Origin: Flavivirga aquimarina
GTDB lineage: Bacteria > Bacteroidota > Bacteroidia > Flavobacteriales > Flavobacteriaceae
Length of the DNA: 64,000 bases
Assembly (NCBI RefSeq): GCF_030540835.1
Contig: NZ_JAUOEK010000184.1
Span: forward strand, 124,001-188,000
Reading direction: 5' to 3'
The position numbers and the translations under genes are program-made. Shown here one piece after another: positions 34,414 through 43,834 of the stretch; position 1 is the first letter of the stretch; every line of letters starts with the position of its first letter. The notes under the pieces were generated by a model that saw only the letters and a list, made by a program, of their open reading frames with translations, did no database searches and was not told the DNA's origin.

Positions 34414-35736
34414 TTATAGAGTGACTAATTCAAATAAATAATCATTTAGTTTTTGTAGCGAATTAATTTTATCTTTTGTATCAACTAACAGCGAAATATT
34501 ATTTTTGCTTCCGCCATAAGAGATCATTCTAATTTTTACATCTTGTAATATTTGAAATAACTTATAAGTATCTTGATGATTAACAACAGAGTGACCTACT
34601 AAACAAATGATACTTTGATTTTGATCAACTTCTATGGTCGCTATTTCATCCAATTCTTCAATAATATTGTCTAAATTCCTATCATCATCAATCGTTAAAG
34701 AAACAGCAACCTCCGATGTCGTAATCATATCAATAGGTGTAGCATAAGTTTCAAAAATTTCAAATACTTTTTTTAAGAAACCATGTGTCTGCAACATTCT
34801 AGCAGATTTAATTTTTATAGCTGTAATATTATCTTTGGCAGCTATGGCTTTAATACCATTTTCTGAAGTAATATTTGAGATTAATGTTCCATGAGCATCA
34901 GGATTCATCGTATTTTTTAAACGTACTGGAATATTATCTGCCCTAACCGGTGTAACTGTTTGTGGATGTAATATTTTAGCACCGAAATAAGCTAATTCTG
35001 CGGCTTCATCAAATGATAAGTTAGAAATCGGCTTAGTATTTTCGACATATCTAGGGTCGTTGTTATGCATTCCGTCAATATCTGTCCAAATTTGAACTTC
35101 CTCAGCTTTCATAGCTGCTCCAATAATAGTTGCAGTATAATCACTACCTCCACGTTGTAAATTTGAAACTTCATTGTTAGCATCTAAGCAAATAAACCCT
35201 TGGGTTATATATATTTCTGAATTCTCTGCAGCATTTAAAGCTACCTGAAAGTTTTGTTTTATATAATTTATATGCGGCTCTTTATCTTCGTCAATACGCA
35301 TAAAACTTAAAGCGGGTAATAAGGTAGAACTTATACCTTCCTGCTGTAAAAAACAGTTAAACATATAGGTAGAAAGCAACTCTCCCTGCGCAAGAATATT
35401 ATTTTCTAAACTTATAGAAAACGCTTTATAAGTGCATGTAACTAAAAAATTAAAAATGCTGGAAACATAATCTTTAACTTCTTTATTTAAATCTTTATTA
35501 ATTAGAAGTTTATCTATAGTAACAGAGTAAGTTTCATGCAGTTTATTAATTTTATCAATAGCTTCGTTTGGCTCCCTGTCTGCAATATCGTTCGCAATAG
35601 CCACTAACTGGTTTGTAGTACCAGACATAGCAGAAAGCACAACAACCTTCTTTTCTCCGTCGTTAATAATATCTTTAACGTTGTGTATATTTTCTATAGA
35701 ACCAACCGATGTTCCACCAAACTTCAATACTTTCAT
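34414..35736 (-). CDS. lysC: Aspartate kinase, monofunctional
   Basis: A 440-residue enzyme making aspartyl phosphate from aspartate and ATP, the first step to lysine, threonine, methionine and diaminopimelate. Seen: MKVLKFGGTSVGS, FICLDANNEVSNLQRGGSDYTATIIGAAM and VQIWTDIDGMHNNDPRYV in the kinase domain (1-280). Two ACT domains follow (about 295-440; HGFLKKVFEIFETYATPIDMITTSEVAVSLTI), which usually bind lysine for feedback. No homoserine dehydrogenase part is fused. It is divergent from a gene whose C terminus also looks ACT-like. Confidence 0.94.
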   Translation of the reverse strand: MKVLKFGGTSVGSIENIHNVKDIINDGEKKVVVLSAMSGTTNQLVAIANDIADREPNEAIDKINKLHETYSVTIDKLLINKDLNKEVKDYVSSIFNFLVTCTYKAFSISLENNILAQGELLSTYMFNCFLQQEGISSTLLPALSFMRIDEDKEPHINYIKQNFQVALNAAENSEIYITQGFICLDANNEVSNLQRGGSDYTATIIGAAMKAEEVQIWTDIDGMHNNDPRYVENTKPISNLSFDEAAELAYFGAKILHPQTVTPVRADNIPVRLKNTMNPDAHGTLISNITSENGIKAIAAKDNITAIKIKSARMLQTHGFLKKVFEIFETYATPIDMITTSEVAVSLTIDDDRNLDNIIEELDEIATIEVDQNQSIICLVGHSVVNHQDTYKLFQILQDVKIRMISYGGSKNNISLLVDTKDKINSLQKLNDYLFELVTL

Positions 35737-35867
35737 TTACTCTAATTTATATGTAAATCTAAAACTCCTTAGCCTAATACCTATTATTTATTTAAAAAAA
35801 AGATTATTTTTGCACATATTGTTAAATAATTAACACGAGATCACTCGTAACAAATAGATATAAGCAC

Positions 35868-36524
35868 ATGAAAACCGTATCTAACTGTGTTGAAGATATT
35901 TTGATAACGCAACCTTATTTAGAAGAGGCTTTATCTAGAAACATCATAAACTTTAGCGCCTTAGCTCTTGAGTTAACAGAACCTATTAGCAAAATGCTTA
36001 AGAAGGATGTAAAACCGGGGGCTATTATGATGGCTTTAAGGCGATACAATCCACCTGTCACGTTAACCAATTCAATAAAAATGAAACGGGTTATTCAAAA
36101 TTTAGGAGATATAACTGTGCGCTCAAATCTAACAGATTTTACCGTTAAAAATTCTGAAACGATTATTGATAATCATTCCAAAATTCTAGATCGAATAAAT
36201 CAAGAATCGAAATTATTTTACACATTTACCAGAGGCATTCATGAAAGTAATATCATAATTTCCAGCAGCCTAAAAGATTTTATTGTTAACCAATTAAAAA
36301 ACGAATCTTTTTTAGCAGTCCAAGATGGGTTATCTGCAATTAGTATAAACCTACCTCAAGACAACTCTAAAATTGCAGGTTTATATTATCATTTTTTTAA
36401 GCGTCTAGCTTGGGAAGGTATTGTTCTTTACGAAGTAATTTCTACCACAAACGAATTTACAATTTTAGTAGAAGATGTATATGTAGACAAAGCCTTTGCT
36501 GCTATTAAAAGAGTAAAATCCTAG
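35868..36524 (+). CDS. ACT-like regulatory protein, divergent from lysC
   Basis: A 218-residue cytoplasmic protein. Residues 1-65 (VEDILITQPYLEEALSRNIIN, KPGAIMMALRRYNP) are helical and look like a winged-helix or adaptor unit. The C-terminal 155-215 (LSAISINLPQDNSKIAGLYY, LAWEGIVLYEVISTTNEFTI) reads like an ACT domain, closest in style to the second ACT domain of aspartate kinases. There is no catalytic domain. The 131-bp divergent gap to lysC contains TATTTTTG at 35805-35812, a likely -7 box. A role in sensing an aspartate-family amino acid is inferred. Confidence 0.7.
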   Translation: MKTVSNCVEDILITQPYLEEALSRNIINFSALALELTEPISKMLKKDVKPGAIMMALRRYNPPVTLTNSIKMKRVIQNLGDITVRSNLTDFTVKNSETIIDNHSKILDRINQESKLFYTFTRGIHESNIIISSSLKDFIVNQLKNESFLAVQDGLSAISINLPQDNSKIAGLYYHFFKRLAWEGIVLYEVISTTNEFTILVEDVYVDKAFAAIKRVKS

Positions 36525-36537
36525 TGTTTCGTATTTA

Positions 36538-37317
36538 ATGAATTTACAATACAAAGGCATTAATGTTTTTTATACCGATAAAGGCAAAGGCAATGCTATT
36601 GTCTTACTCCACGGGTTTTTAGAAAACGCTTCTATGTGGGATACTTTTATTCCAACATTATCAAAAAAAAACAGAGTTATTTGTATCGATTTATTAGGCC
36701 ATGGAAAAACCGAATGTCTGGGTTATATACACACAATGGAACTTATGGCAGAAGTGGTTCATGCAGTTTTAAAGCATTTAAAAATTCGTCGTTCCACTTT
36801 TATCGGACACTCCATGGGTGGTTATGTAGCACTCGCTTTCGCAGAAAAAAACCCTAACGCATTGAAAGGTCTGTGCCTTATGAATTCCACCGCAAGAGCA
36901 GACACAGCTGAAAAGAAAAAAAATAGAGACCGAGCCATAGTAGCCGTTAAGAAAAACCATAAAATATTTATTAATATGGCTATCTCTAATTTATTTAGAC
37001 CAAAGAATAGAATTCTTTTTTCAGAAAAAATAAATCAGCTAAAAAAAGAAGCTATAAAAATGCCTTTACAAGGTATAGTAGCTTCTCTTGAAGGCATGAA
37101 AGTTAGAGAAGATAGAGAGGCCCTTCTTCATTTTACACCTTTTAAAAAAATGCTCATTATTAGTAGAAAAGATCCAGTTCTAAATTACGATGCTTTAATT
37201 TCTCAAACAAAAAATACAAACGTAAACGTGGTTGAGTTTCCTGATGGACATATGAGTCACATTGAAAATGAAAGCGATTTTTCACACGAAATAATGTATT
37301 TCATCGAAAATATATAG
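36538..37317 (+). CDS. Alpha/beta-fold hydrolase
   Basis: A 259-residue cytoplasmic hydrolase: oxyanion loop VLLHGFLENASMWD, nucleophile Ser92 in FIGHSMGGYVALAF, Asp in ISRKDPVLNYDAL, and catalytic His238 in PDGHMSHIENES. The length and cap region fit small-molecule esterases or lactonases such as the MenH/PcaD group, but the substrate cannot be told. It starts 13 bp after the ACT-like gene and is likely on the same transcript. Confidence 0.9.
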   Translation: MNLQYKGINVFYTDKGKGNAIVLLHGFLENASMWDTFIPTLSKKNRVICIDLLGHGKTECLGYIHTMELMAEVVHAVLKHLKIRRSTFIGHSMGGYVALAFAEKNPNALKGLCLMNSTARADTAEKKKNRDRAIVAVKKNHKIFINMAISNLFRPKNRILFSEKINQLKKEAIKMPLQGIVASLEGMKVREDREALLHFTPFKKMLIISRKDPVLNYDALISQTKNTNVNVVEFPDGHMSHIENESDFSHEIMYFIENI

Positions 37318-37375
37318 CACTTTGTCGTTTTATTGTTTTTTTTGTTTTAGATTTATTGCTCTTAAATTTTGTAAC

Positions 37376-37645
37376 ATGAATAAACCTACTACCAACACAC
37401 CCCCTTTTATCCCTAAAATTTATTGCAATCTTTTTGGACATCATTATCGAGTAACCAAAAAAGTTACATACCATGTAAAGGAATACACATGTTCTCATTG
37501 CAAAAAACAGTTAACAACAAATAGCAACGGTAATTTAATTGAACTTACTCCTAAATTTAAGGAGATAAATGCCATATTAGAACGCATACATATCTCAAGA
37601 ATGGAACGTTCAAAGAAGAAAACAATCGCTTCGTCGATTTACTAA
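37376..37645 (+). CDS. Small zinc-ribbon-like protein, paralogue 1
   Basis: The ATG at 37376 is chosen because the upstream extension to 37322 is an unconserved Phe/Cys-rich stretch. The 89-residue protein has C17 and H22 in YCNLFGHHYRVTKKVTYHV, and C39/C42 in EYTCSHCKKQL, giving C-x4-H-x16-C-x2-C, a likely single zinc site. The layout resembles DUF1660-type phage proteins (C-x-L-F-G-H ... C-x2-C). The tail is helical and basic. A near copy lies at 37718 and a diverged one at 43835. The function is unknown. Confidence 0.75.
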   Translation: MNKPTTNTPPFIPKIYCNLFGHHYRVTKKVTYHVKEYTCSHCKKQLTTNSNGNLIELTPKFKEINAILERIHISRMERSKKKTIASSIY

Positions 37646-37717
37646 CATGTAGTTAAATATATTTGATTGTTTTTTAATAATTTAATAGGCTCTAACTAAT
37701 TAATCTAATAGCACTAA

Positions 37718-37987
37718 ATGAAAAACATTCACTGTAAGTTATTTGGACATGATTTCCGGGTAACTAGAAATGTCACATACCATGTAAAAGAGTACACTTG
37801 TAAAAACTGCAAAAAAGAACTCACAATCAACGGAAATGGTCATTTAACAGAACTTACACCTAATTTTAAAGAAATAAATGATGTCTTAGAACATATTCAT
37901 ATGAAACGACATATGAAATCCTCTATCAAACAACAATCAAGTACATCGACTATAGATACATCAAATCTATTAGTATTTAAACATTAA
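37718..37987 (+). CDS. Small zinc-ribbon-like protein, paralogue 2
   Basis: An 89-residue protein, clearly a tandem duplicate of the gene at 37376: IHCKLFGHDFRVTRNVTYHV, VKEYTCKNCKKELT, then ELTPNFKEINDVLEHIH. Ligands C6, H11, C28 and C31 keep the C-x4-H-x16-C-x2-C spacing. The last 20 residues are Ser/Thr-rich and differ from paralogue 1. The 3' end overlaps thiL, which is convergent, by 11 bp. The 72-bp gap between the paralogues has no terminator, so they may be co-transcribed. Confidence 0.75.
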   Translation: MKNIHCKLFGHDFRVTRNVTYHVKEYTCKNCKKELTINGNGHLTELTPNFKEINDVLEHIHMKRHMKSSIKQQSSTSTIDTSNLLVFKH

Positions 37988-39023
37988 AATTTTTCCAACC
38001 TTGTGCTTTAATCGGTATTTTAGTATCTGCTCTAGTTACTAAATGTATGCCTACTTGCGCTACTTTCATATAACCAATAACGGTTAAATTAGGGTTTGCC
38101 TTTATTTTAGAATAATCGTCTTGAGACATTGTAAATAGCAGTTCGTAATCTTCTCCCCCATTTAAAGCGACTGTAGTACTATCAATATTAAACTCTTCGC
38201 ATGTTGAAATTACCTGAGGATCTAACGGAATTTTTTCTTCATATACATCACACCCAACCTTACTCTGTTTACATAAATGTATAATTTCTGAAGATAAACC
38301 ATCGCTTATATCAATCATTGAAGATGGTTTTACCTCCAAATCTTTCAATAATTTAATAATATCTTTTCGTGCTTCTGGTTTTAATTGACGCTCTATAATA
38401 TAAGAATAGGGACTTAAATCCGGCTGACTATTAGGGTTTACTTTATATACTTCCTTTTCGCGTTCAAGGACTTGCAACCCCATATAAGCTGCTCCCAAAT
38501 CTCCGGTAACAACTAATAAATCATTTGGTTTGGCTCCATCCCTATACACCTCATTATTACTTTTAACTTCTCCAATAGCCGTTACAGAAATCAACAATCC
38601 TGTTGTAGAAGACGTCGTATCGCCACCAACAACATCAATATTGTAAATCTTTGCAGCAGTTTCTATACCAACATATAAATCTTCGAGAGCTTCCAACGGA
38701 AATCTATTTGACACCGCTATAGAAACCGTAATTTGGGTTGCTTCAGCGTTCATCGCATATACATCAGATAAATTAACAATAACCGATTTATACCCCAAAT
38801 GCTTTAATGGCATATAACTTAAATCGAAATGCACCCCTTCCACAAGTAAATCGGTTGTAATAACTATGTTCTTGTTCTTAAAACCCAAAACAGCAGCATC
38901 GTCACCAATACCTTTAACAGTCGACTTATGTTTTATTTCAAAATTCTTAGTTAAGTGATCTATAAGTCCAAATTCCCCCAAATCACTTAATTGAGTCCTC
39001 TGTTGATTTTTATCTTCTATCAT
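37977..39023 (-). CDS. thiL: Thiamine-monophosphate kinase
   Basis: A 348-residue enzyme that phosphorylates thiamine phosphate to thiamine diphosphate. Seen: GIGDDAAVLGF (about 40-50, Mg2+ and ATP aspartates), TTDLLVEGVHFDLSYMPLKHLGYKSV, NLSDVYAMNAEATQ, VVGGDTTSS, VTGDLGAAYMGL, SMIDISDGLSSEI and NGGEDYELLFT. All active-site aspartates are in place. A CAAAAATA element (minus-strand TATTTTTG) sits at 39028-39035, only a few bases before the ATG. No thi-box riboswitch was seen upstream. Confidence 0.95.
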   Translation of the reverse strand: MIEDKNQQRTQLSDLGEFGLIDHLTKNFEIKHKSTVKGIGDDAAVLGFKNKNIVITTDLLVEGVHFDLSYMPLKHLGYKSVIVNLSDVYAMNAEATQITVSIAVSNRFPLEALEDLYVGIETAAKIYNIDVVGGDTTSSTTGLLISVTAIGEVKSNNEVYRDGAKPNDLLVVTGDLGAAYMGLQVLEREKEVYKVNPNSQPDLSPYSYIIERQLKPEARKDIIKLLKDLEVKPSSMIDISDGLSSEIIHLCKQSKVGCDVYEEKIPLDPQVISTCEEFNIDSTTVALNGGEDYELLFTMSQDDYSKIKANPNLTVIGYMKVAQVGIHLVTRADTKIPIKAQGWKNFNV

Positions 39024-39279
39024 AGCGCAAAAATAAGAAGCTTAAATATATAAATGAATAAACTTTTAATATTAAATAACATGAAGCTAACCTCAAAATG
39101 ATATAGACCATCGTTTCGTTTAAGCATAAAAATTGATAAAAGCAGGTGCCTTTTGATTTTTATTAAGCTAATTTTGTTATTTTACATGAACATATATAAA
39201 CAATATGTTTATTGTAAAATTCGTTTCAATCGAATAGAATTCTACACTTTGAAAAAGAATAAATTAAAAAATTGCTAAC

Positions 39280-40518
39280 ATGAACGACTTAAAAAAGAGT
39301 ATTCGTTTTACTAAACCATTTGTATTAGGCTGTTTATTATTTTTATTTGCTCAATCTTGCGATAGAGATAATAATGAACCTATATTTAGAACAAATATTT
39401 TAGCACCTTGTGAAAATGGTTTAGCCGATATTTACCCCTGTAACAACTACGATTTAATGGTACAAATACCACTAAGTACTTTTGGAGCTACCGCAGGAAA
39501 TGATTCCTGGGGTTGGGTAGATTCTACTACAAAAAAAGAATACGCATTAATAGCTACTGATGTTAATGTGTCTTTTATTGATATTTCAGATACCAGTAAC
39601 CCTATATATTTAGGAAATGTTCCAACTGCAACTACGAGTAGTCCCTGGCGCGATGTAAAAGTTTATGAAAACCATGCTTTTATTGTAGCAGATAATGCCG
39701 GAAATCATGGCATGCAAGTATTCGATTTAACACGTTTAAGAGATGTTACTAATCCACCAGAAACATTTACTCCAGATGCTCATTTTACTGAGTTTGGAAG
39801 TGCACATAACATAGTAATAAATGGTGATAGTGGCTACGCTTATATTGTTGGAGCCAGAACACAATTCTCTGGAGGCCCCATATTTATAAACATTCAAAAT
39901 CCAACATCACCAGTATCAGAACAGGGGTTTAGTGAAGGAGGTTATTCTCATGATGCCCAAGTTGTAACTTATAATGGACCAGATACAGATTATACAGATC
40001 GCGAAATATTAATTGGTAGTAATGAAAATGAAGTAGTTATTGCAGATATAACAGATAAAGCAAATCCGGTTTCCATTTCAACCATTAGCTACAGTAATGT
40101 AGGTTATACCCATCAAGGTTGGTTTACAGAAGATCTGAATTATTTTATTTTGGGAGACGAAACAGACGAAACAGATATTGGACTCAATACACGTACAATT
40201 GTTTTTGATTTTTCAGATTTAGATAATCCTGCATTTCACTTCAGCTATTTTGGGCCATCCTCTGCTATTGATCACAATGGTTATGTTAAAGGAAATATTT
40301 TCTATCAAGCTAGTTATACAGCTGGAGTAAGAATATTAGATATATCTGAAATTGAAAATAGCATCTTCACCGAAACTGGTTTTTTTGATACATATCCTGA
40401 AAACGATGGAACAGCATTCGATGGTGCTTGGAATGTATACCCTTACTTACCAAGTGGAAATATTATTATCAGCGATATTAATAGAGGATTATTTGTTATA
40501 AGAAAAAGTGGTACATAA
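39280..40518 (+). CDS. LVIVD-repeat / choice-of-anchor B family lipoprotein
   Basis: A 412-residue lipoprotein (FLFAQSC, Cys27). The body is a beta-propeller built from LVIVD-like repeats (VNVSFIDISDTSNPIYLGNV, MQVFDLTRLRDV, EVVIADITDKANPVSIS, GVRILDISEIENS), with CENGLADIYPCNNYDLM at the start as in choice-of-anchor B proteins. Probably exposed on the outer membrane. It is the first gene of a four-gene run with gaps of 14, 2 and 6 bp; a TAATTTTG box at 39169-39176 would give a leader of about 100 nt. Confidence 0.85.
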   Translation: MNDLKKSIRFTKPFVLGCLLFLFAQSCDRDNNEPIFRTNILAPCENGLADIYPCNNYDLMVQIPLSTFGATAGNDSWGWVDSTTKKEYALIATDVNVSFIDISDTSNPIYLGNVPTATTSSPWRDVKVYENHAFIVADNAGNHGMQVFDLTRLRDVTNPPETFTPDAHFTEFGSAHNIVINGDSGYAYIVGARTQFSGGPIFINIQNPTSPVSEQGFSEGGYSHDAQVVTYNGPDTDYTDREILIGSNENEVVIADITDKANPVSISTISYSNVGYTHQGWFTEDLNYFILGDETDETDIGLNTRTIVFDFSDLDNPAFHFSYFGPSSAIDHNGYVKGNIFYQASYTAGVRILDISEIENSIFTETGFFDTYPENDGTAFDGAWNVYPYLPSGNIIISDINRGLFVIRKSGT

Positions 40519-40532
40519 TTATATTATCTATT

Positions 40533-41888
40533 ATGCCCTATACATTTAAAAGATACACGTTTGTATTACCTCTTATTTTTATTGCATCATTTCTTTTTAA
40601 TTGCTCTAAAAATGATGACACACCTAAAACAACAGATAATTTAAATAAAGAAATAGCGTTTGTAAAAACTATTGGCGGTACAAAAAATGAAAGTGCTCAA
40701 TCCATTATTAAAACTTCAGATGGTGGCTATCTTATCTTAGGATATGTACAGAGTGCAGATGGAGATGTATTAAATAAACAAAATGAATCTTTTGATTACT
40801 GGTTATTAAAATACGACCAAAATAACGCACTACAATGGCAAAAAACATATGGAGGTAGTGATGATGATCGCGGTAGTGATGTCATTCAGACATCAGACGG
40901 TGGCTTTGCCATTTTAGGTTATAGTCAAAGTAATGATGGTGATGTTACCGAAAATAATGGTTTTAACGATTTTTGGATTTCTAAGCTAGACAGTTCCGGT
41001 ACCATTTCCTGGGAGAAGTCTTTTGGTTTTTCTGGAGCAGATAAAGGTATATCTATAATTCAAACCAACGATAATGGCTATCTTTTAACTGGTGTTCTAG
41101 ATGTATCGGCTTCAAACGGTGAAGGAAATAGCAAATCTTTGTCGTCAAAAAGACATGCTGGAGGTGATTATTGGGTTATTAAACTCAATGCTTTAGGAGA
41201 AAACGAATGGACTAGGTTTTTTGGAGGCACTTTCACAGATACCCCTTACGATGCTCTTCAAACAGAAGATAACGGTTATATCATTGTAGGGTCATCAGAT
41301 AGCGAAGATGTAGATATAAAAGGAAACAAAGGATCATATGATTTTTGGGTCATTAAAATATCTGATACCGGAAATTTAGTTTGGGAAAAATCTTTTGGAG
41401 GTTCAGAAACCGATGAGGCCAGAGCCATTGTCAAATCATCAGATGGTAATTACATTATTGTTGGAGATACCAGAAGTAGCAATATGGACGTTTCAAATAA
41501 TAAAGGCGCAGCCGATTGTTGGGTTATTAAAATATCTCCTGTTGGTGAACTTATTTGGGAGAAAACTTTCGGTGGATCTAGTTTTGATTCATCACATGCT
41601 ATTATAAAAACCCAAGACAATGGTTTTATAATTTCCGGAAACTCGAGAAGTGCTGACAGTGATATCTCCATTAACCAAGGACAAAATGACGCTTGGGTGT
41701 TTAAAATAGATGCTAATGCTAATATAGAATGGCAAAAAACCGTTGGAGGTTCAGACATCGATTTAGCCTATGATGTTATAGAACTAAGTGACGAAACAGT
41801 TATTGTTGTTGGAGAATCCAATAGTTCGAACATCGACATTCCTGAAAATAAAGGATTCTCTGATTTATTAATCTTTAAAATAAAATAA
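40533..41888 (+). CDS. Lipoprotein with seven FGGS-type propeller repeats
   Basis: A 451-residue lipoprotein (FLFNC, Cys24). The rest is seven tandem units of about 55 residues, each shaped like TYGGSDDDRGSDVIQTSDGG followed by a GYSQSNDGDV-type strand and W-x-x-K-L/I-D. Seven regular units fit a seven-bladed beta-propeller. No catalytic residues stand out, so a binding or scaffolding role at the surface is likely. The gene is 2 bp upstream of the MbnP-like gene. Confidence 0.8.
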   Translation: MPYTFKRYTFVLPLIFIASFLFNCSKNDDTPKTTDNLNKEIAFVKTIGGTKNESAQSIIKTSDGGYLILGYVQSADGDVLNKQNESFDYWLLKYDQNNALQWQKTYGGSDDDRGSDVIQTSDGGFAILGYSQSNDGDVTENNGFNDFWISKLDSSGTISWEKSFGFSGADKGISIIQTNDNGYLLTGVLDVSASNGEGNSKSLSSKRHAGGDYWVIKLNALGENEWTRFFGGTFTDTPYDALQTEDNGYIIVGSSDSEDVDIKGNKGSYDFWVIKISDTGNLVWEKSFGGSETDEARAIVKSSDGNYIIVGDTRSSNMDVSNNKGAADCWVIKISPVGELIWEKTFGGSSFDSSHAIIKTQDNGFIISGNSRSADSDISINQGQNDAWVFKIDANANIEWQKTVGGSDIDLAYDVIELSDETVIVVGESNSSNIDIPENKGFSDLLIFKIK

Positions 41889-41890
41889 AA

Positions 41891-42661
41891 ATGCAAAGAA
41901 TAGTCCCCATATTCATTTTTAGTTTAATCACATTATTATCTTGTGGTACAGATAACGACGACATCGTTTCTCAAGCAAATGTAACATTTAATTTTAGTCA
42001 TAATTGGGATGCGTCACCAATTACAAATACTAACTTTAATACCATTCAATATACCAATGCCAACGGAGAACAGTTAAGTATTACAAAATTAAGATACCTT
42101 ATTTCTAACATAACATGTCAAAAAGAAAATGGCGAAATAATCACACTTGATGGTTATAATCTAGTCGATGTTACTAATAACACAAACCTTTCTTTCACAC
42201 CTCTTTCTACAATACCAACTGGAACTTATAGTAGCGTAAGTTTTACTTTTGGGTTTAATAATGATGATAATATTGATGGAATCTATCAAGATTTAAACTC
42301 GACATCCTGGAATGTTCCGACTATATTAGGAGGCGGTTATCATTTTATGCAATTAGAAGGCAAGTTTGTTGATAATACAACAACCGAAACGGGTTATGCA
42401 TATCACGCCATTAAAGCGGTAGATAATTCCGGTGCAACACTGGTGTTTAATGATACTTTTTTTGAAGTTGATTTAGGTAAAATCACAATTACCAACAATG
42501 CTACTTTTAATATTGAAATGAACATTGCCGAATGGTTTGTAAACCCAAATACCTGGGATTTAAATGTTTTGAATAATATGCTAATGCCTAATTTTAATGC
42601 ACAAATTATGATGTTTGAAAATGGAAAAAATGCATTTAGTCTAAAATCTGTTAATCAATAA
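41891..42661 (+). CDS. MbnP-family copper-binding lipoprotein
   Basis: A 256-residue lipoprotein (LLSC, Cys18) with the MbnP pattern: VTFNFSHNWD near the mature start, ITKLRYLISNI, GTYSSVSFTFG, GGYHFMQLEGKF and YAYHAIKA. In characterised MbnP a tryptophan is converted to kynurenine by its diheme partner MbnH and helps bind copper. Candidate tryptophans here lie in HNWD, TSWNV, EWFV and NTWDL. The next gene encodes the matching diheme enzyme 6 bp downstream. The family call is strong; the copper role is by analogy. Confidence 0.82.
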   Translation: MQRIVPIFIFSLITLLSCGTDNDDIVSQANVTFNFSHNWDASPITNTNFNTIQYTNANGEQLSITKLRYLISNITCQKENGEIITLDGYNLVDVTNNTNLSFTPLSTIPTGTYSSVSFTFGFNNDDNIDGIYQDLNSTSWNVPTILGGGYHFMQLEGKFVDNTTTETGYAYHAIKAVDNSGATLVFNDTFFEVDLGKITITNNATFNIEMNIAEWFVNPNTWDLNVLNNMLMPNFNAQIMMFENGKNAFSLKSVNQ

Positions 42662-42667
42662 TTTTTT

Positions 42668-43735
42668 TTGAAACAATGGATCACACATATTAGCTGTCTT
42701 TTAATTTTTATTTGCGCTTCCTGTTCAAATGAAACCATAGAGCAATATGTGCCTACTCCTAGCCCATTACAAATTCCGCAGTTATTCCAAGATAAAATAT
42801 TAGACCCCGTAATTCCAATAAACAACCCACAAACGGTTGAAGGCATTACGCTTGGTAAAAAATTGTTTTTCGATCCTATTTTATCAGCCAATAATACACA
42901 AGCCTGTGCCGATTGTCATGCTCCTGAAAATGCTTTTACAGATGTCGACAGGTTTAGTGACGGAGTAGATGGTATTCTAGGGAACCGTAACGCTATGCCA
43001 TTATTTAATCTGGCATGGAATTATGATGAAAAATTCTTTTGGGACGGTAGTGCTTTCAGTTTAGAACATCAGGCTTTTGCACCTGTCACAGATCCTATAG
43101 AAATGAAAAGTACTTGGATCGAGGTAGCACAAAAATTACAAGAACATTCAGAATATCCTAACCTATTTAATTTGGCTTTTGGGACATCAACGATAGACTC
43201 CTCTTTAGTAACAAAAGCCATCGCTCAATTCGAACGGACTTTAATCTCATCCAATTCTAAGTTTGATAACTATTTAATCGGTGAAGGTACTTTAACAACC
43301 GAAGAACTCAATGGTTTTAATGTGTTTATGGATGAAACAAAAGGCGATTGTTTTCATTGCCATGGTAGTGAGAACAACCCATTATGGACAGATAATTTAT
43401 TTCATAATAACGGTTTAGATGCTGTTGTGACAGATTTAGGTCTGGGGGAAGTTACTGGAGATCCTGCCGATAATGGAAAATTTAAATCACCTTCGTTACG
43501 AAATCTGGCTTTCACCGCTCCTTATATGCATGATGGCAGATTTGCAACGCTTGACGAAGTCATTAATCATTATAGTGAAGGGCTACAAAACTCTCCAACC
43601 ATAGATCCTTTAATGAAAAAAGTGGCACAAGGAGGCGTACAACTTTCGGCTCAGGATAAAGCAGATTTAAAAGCATTTTTACTAACTCTTTCGGATCATG
43701 AGTTTATTAATAATTCAGATTTTAAAAACTTTTAA
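42668..43735 (+). CDS. Diheme cytochrome c peroxidase / MauG-MbnH-like enzyme
   Basis: A 355-residue lipoprotein read from a TTG codon, since no in-frame ATG gives the lipobox (LIFICASC, Cys19). Heme motifs are C80-ADC-H84 and C228-FHC-H232, with TAPYMHDGRF (M287, H288) supplying distal-heme ligands. EGITLGKKLFFDP and HAPENAFTD are typical of the MauG/CcpA family. Members reduce peroxide or oxidise tryptophan in a partner protein. Placement directly after the MbnP-like gene favours the MbnH role. Confidence 0.88.
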   Translation: MKQWITHISCLLIFICASCSNETIEQYVPTPSPLQIPQLFQDKILDPVIPINNPQTVEGITLGKKLFFDPILSANNTQACADCHAPENAFTDVDRFSDGVDGILGNRNAMPLFNLAWNYDEKFFWDGSAFSLEHQAFAPVTDPIEMKSTWIEVAQKLQEHSEYPNLFNLAFGTSTIDSSLVTKAIAQFERTLISSNSKFDNYLIGEGTLTTEELNGFNVFMDETKGDCFHCHGSENNPLWTDNLFHNNGLDAVVTDLGLGEVTGDPADNGKFKSPSLRNLAFTAPYMHDGRFATLDEVINHYSEGLQNSPTIDPLMKKVAQGGVQLSAQDKADLKAFLLTLSDHEFINNSDFKNF

Positions 43736-43834
43736 TTTTTAAAAACGTACGCTTTTTCCTATAAAAAAATAGATTTTTTCCTTCATTATTTATACTATTT
43801 TACCTATATTCAGGTTGTCTAAACTATTTAATTT

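Noticed and set aside
37322-37375. N-terminal extension of the first zinc-ribbon paralogue
   Set aside because: The extra 18 residues are Phe/Cys-rich, have no counterpart in the tandem paralogue, and the ATG at 37376 fits better.
39024-39279. Upstream regions of thiL and the LVIVD gene considered for a TPP riboswitch
   Set aside because: No thi-box-like conserved core was found on either strand; the gap holds only promoter-like A/T sequence.
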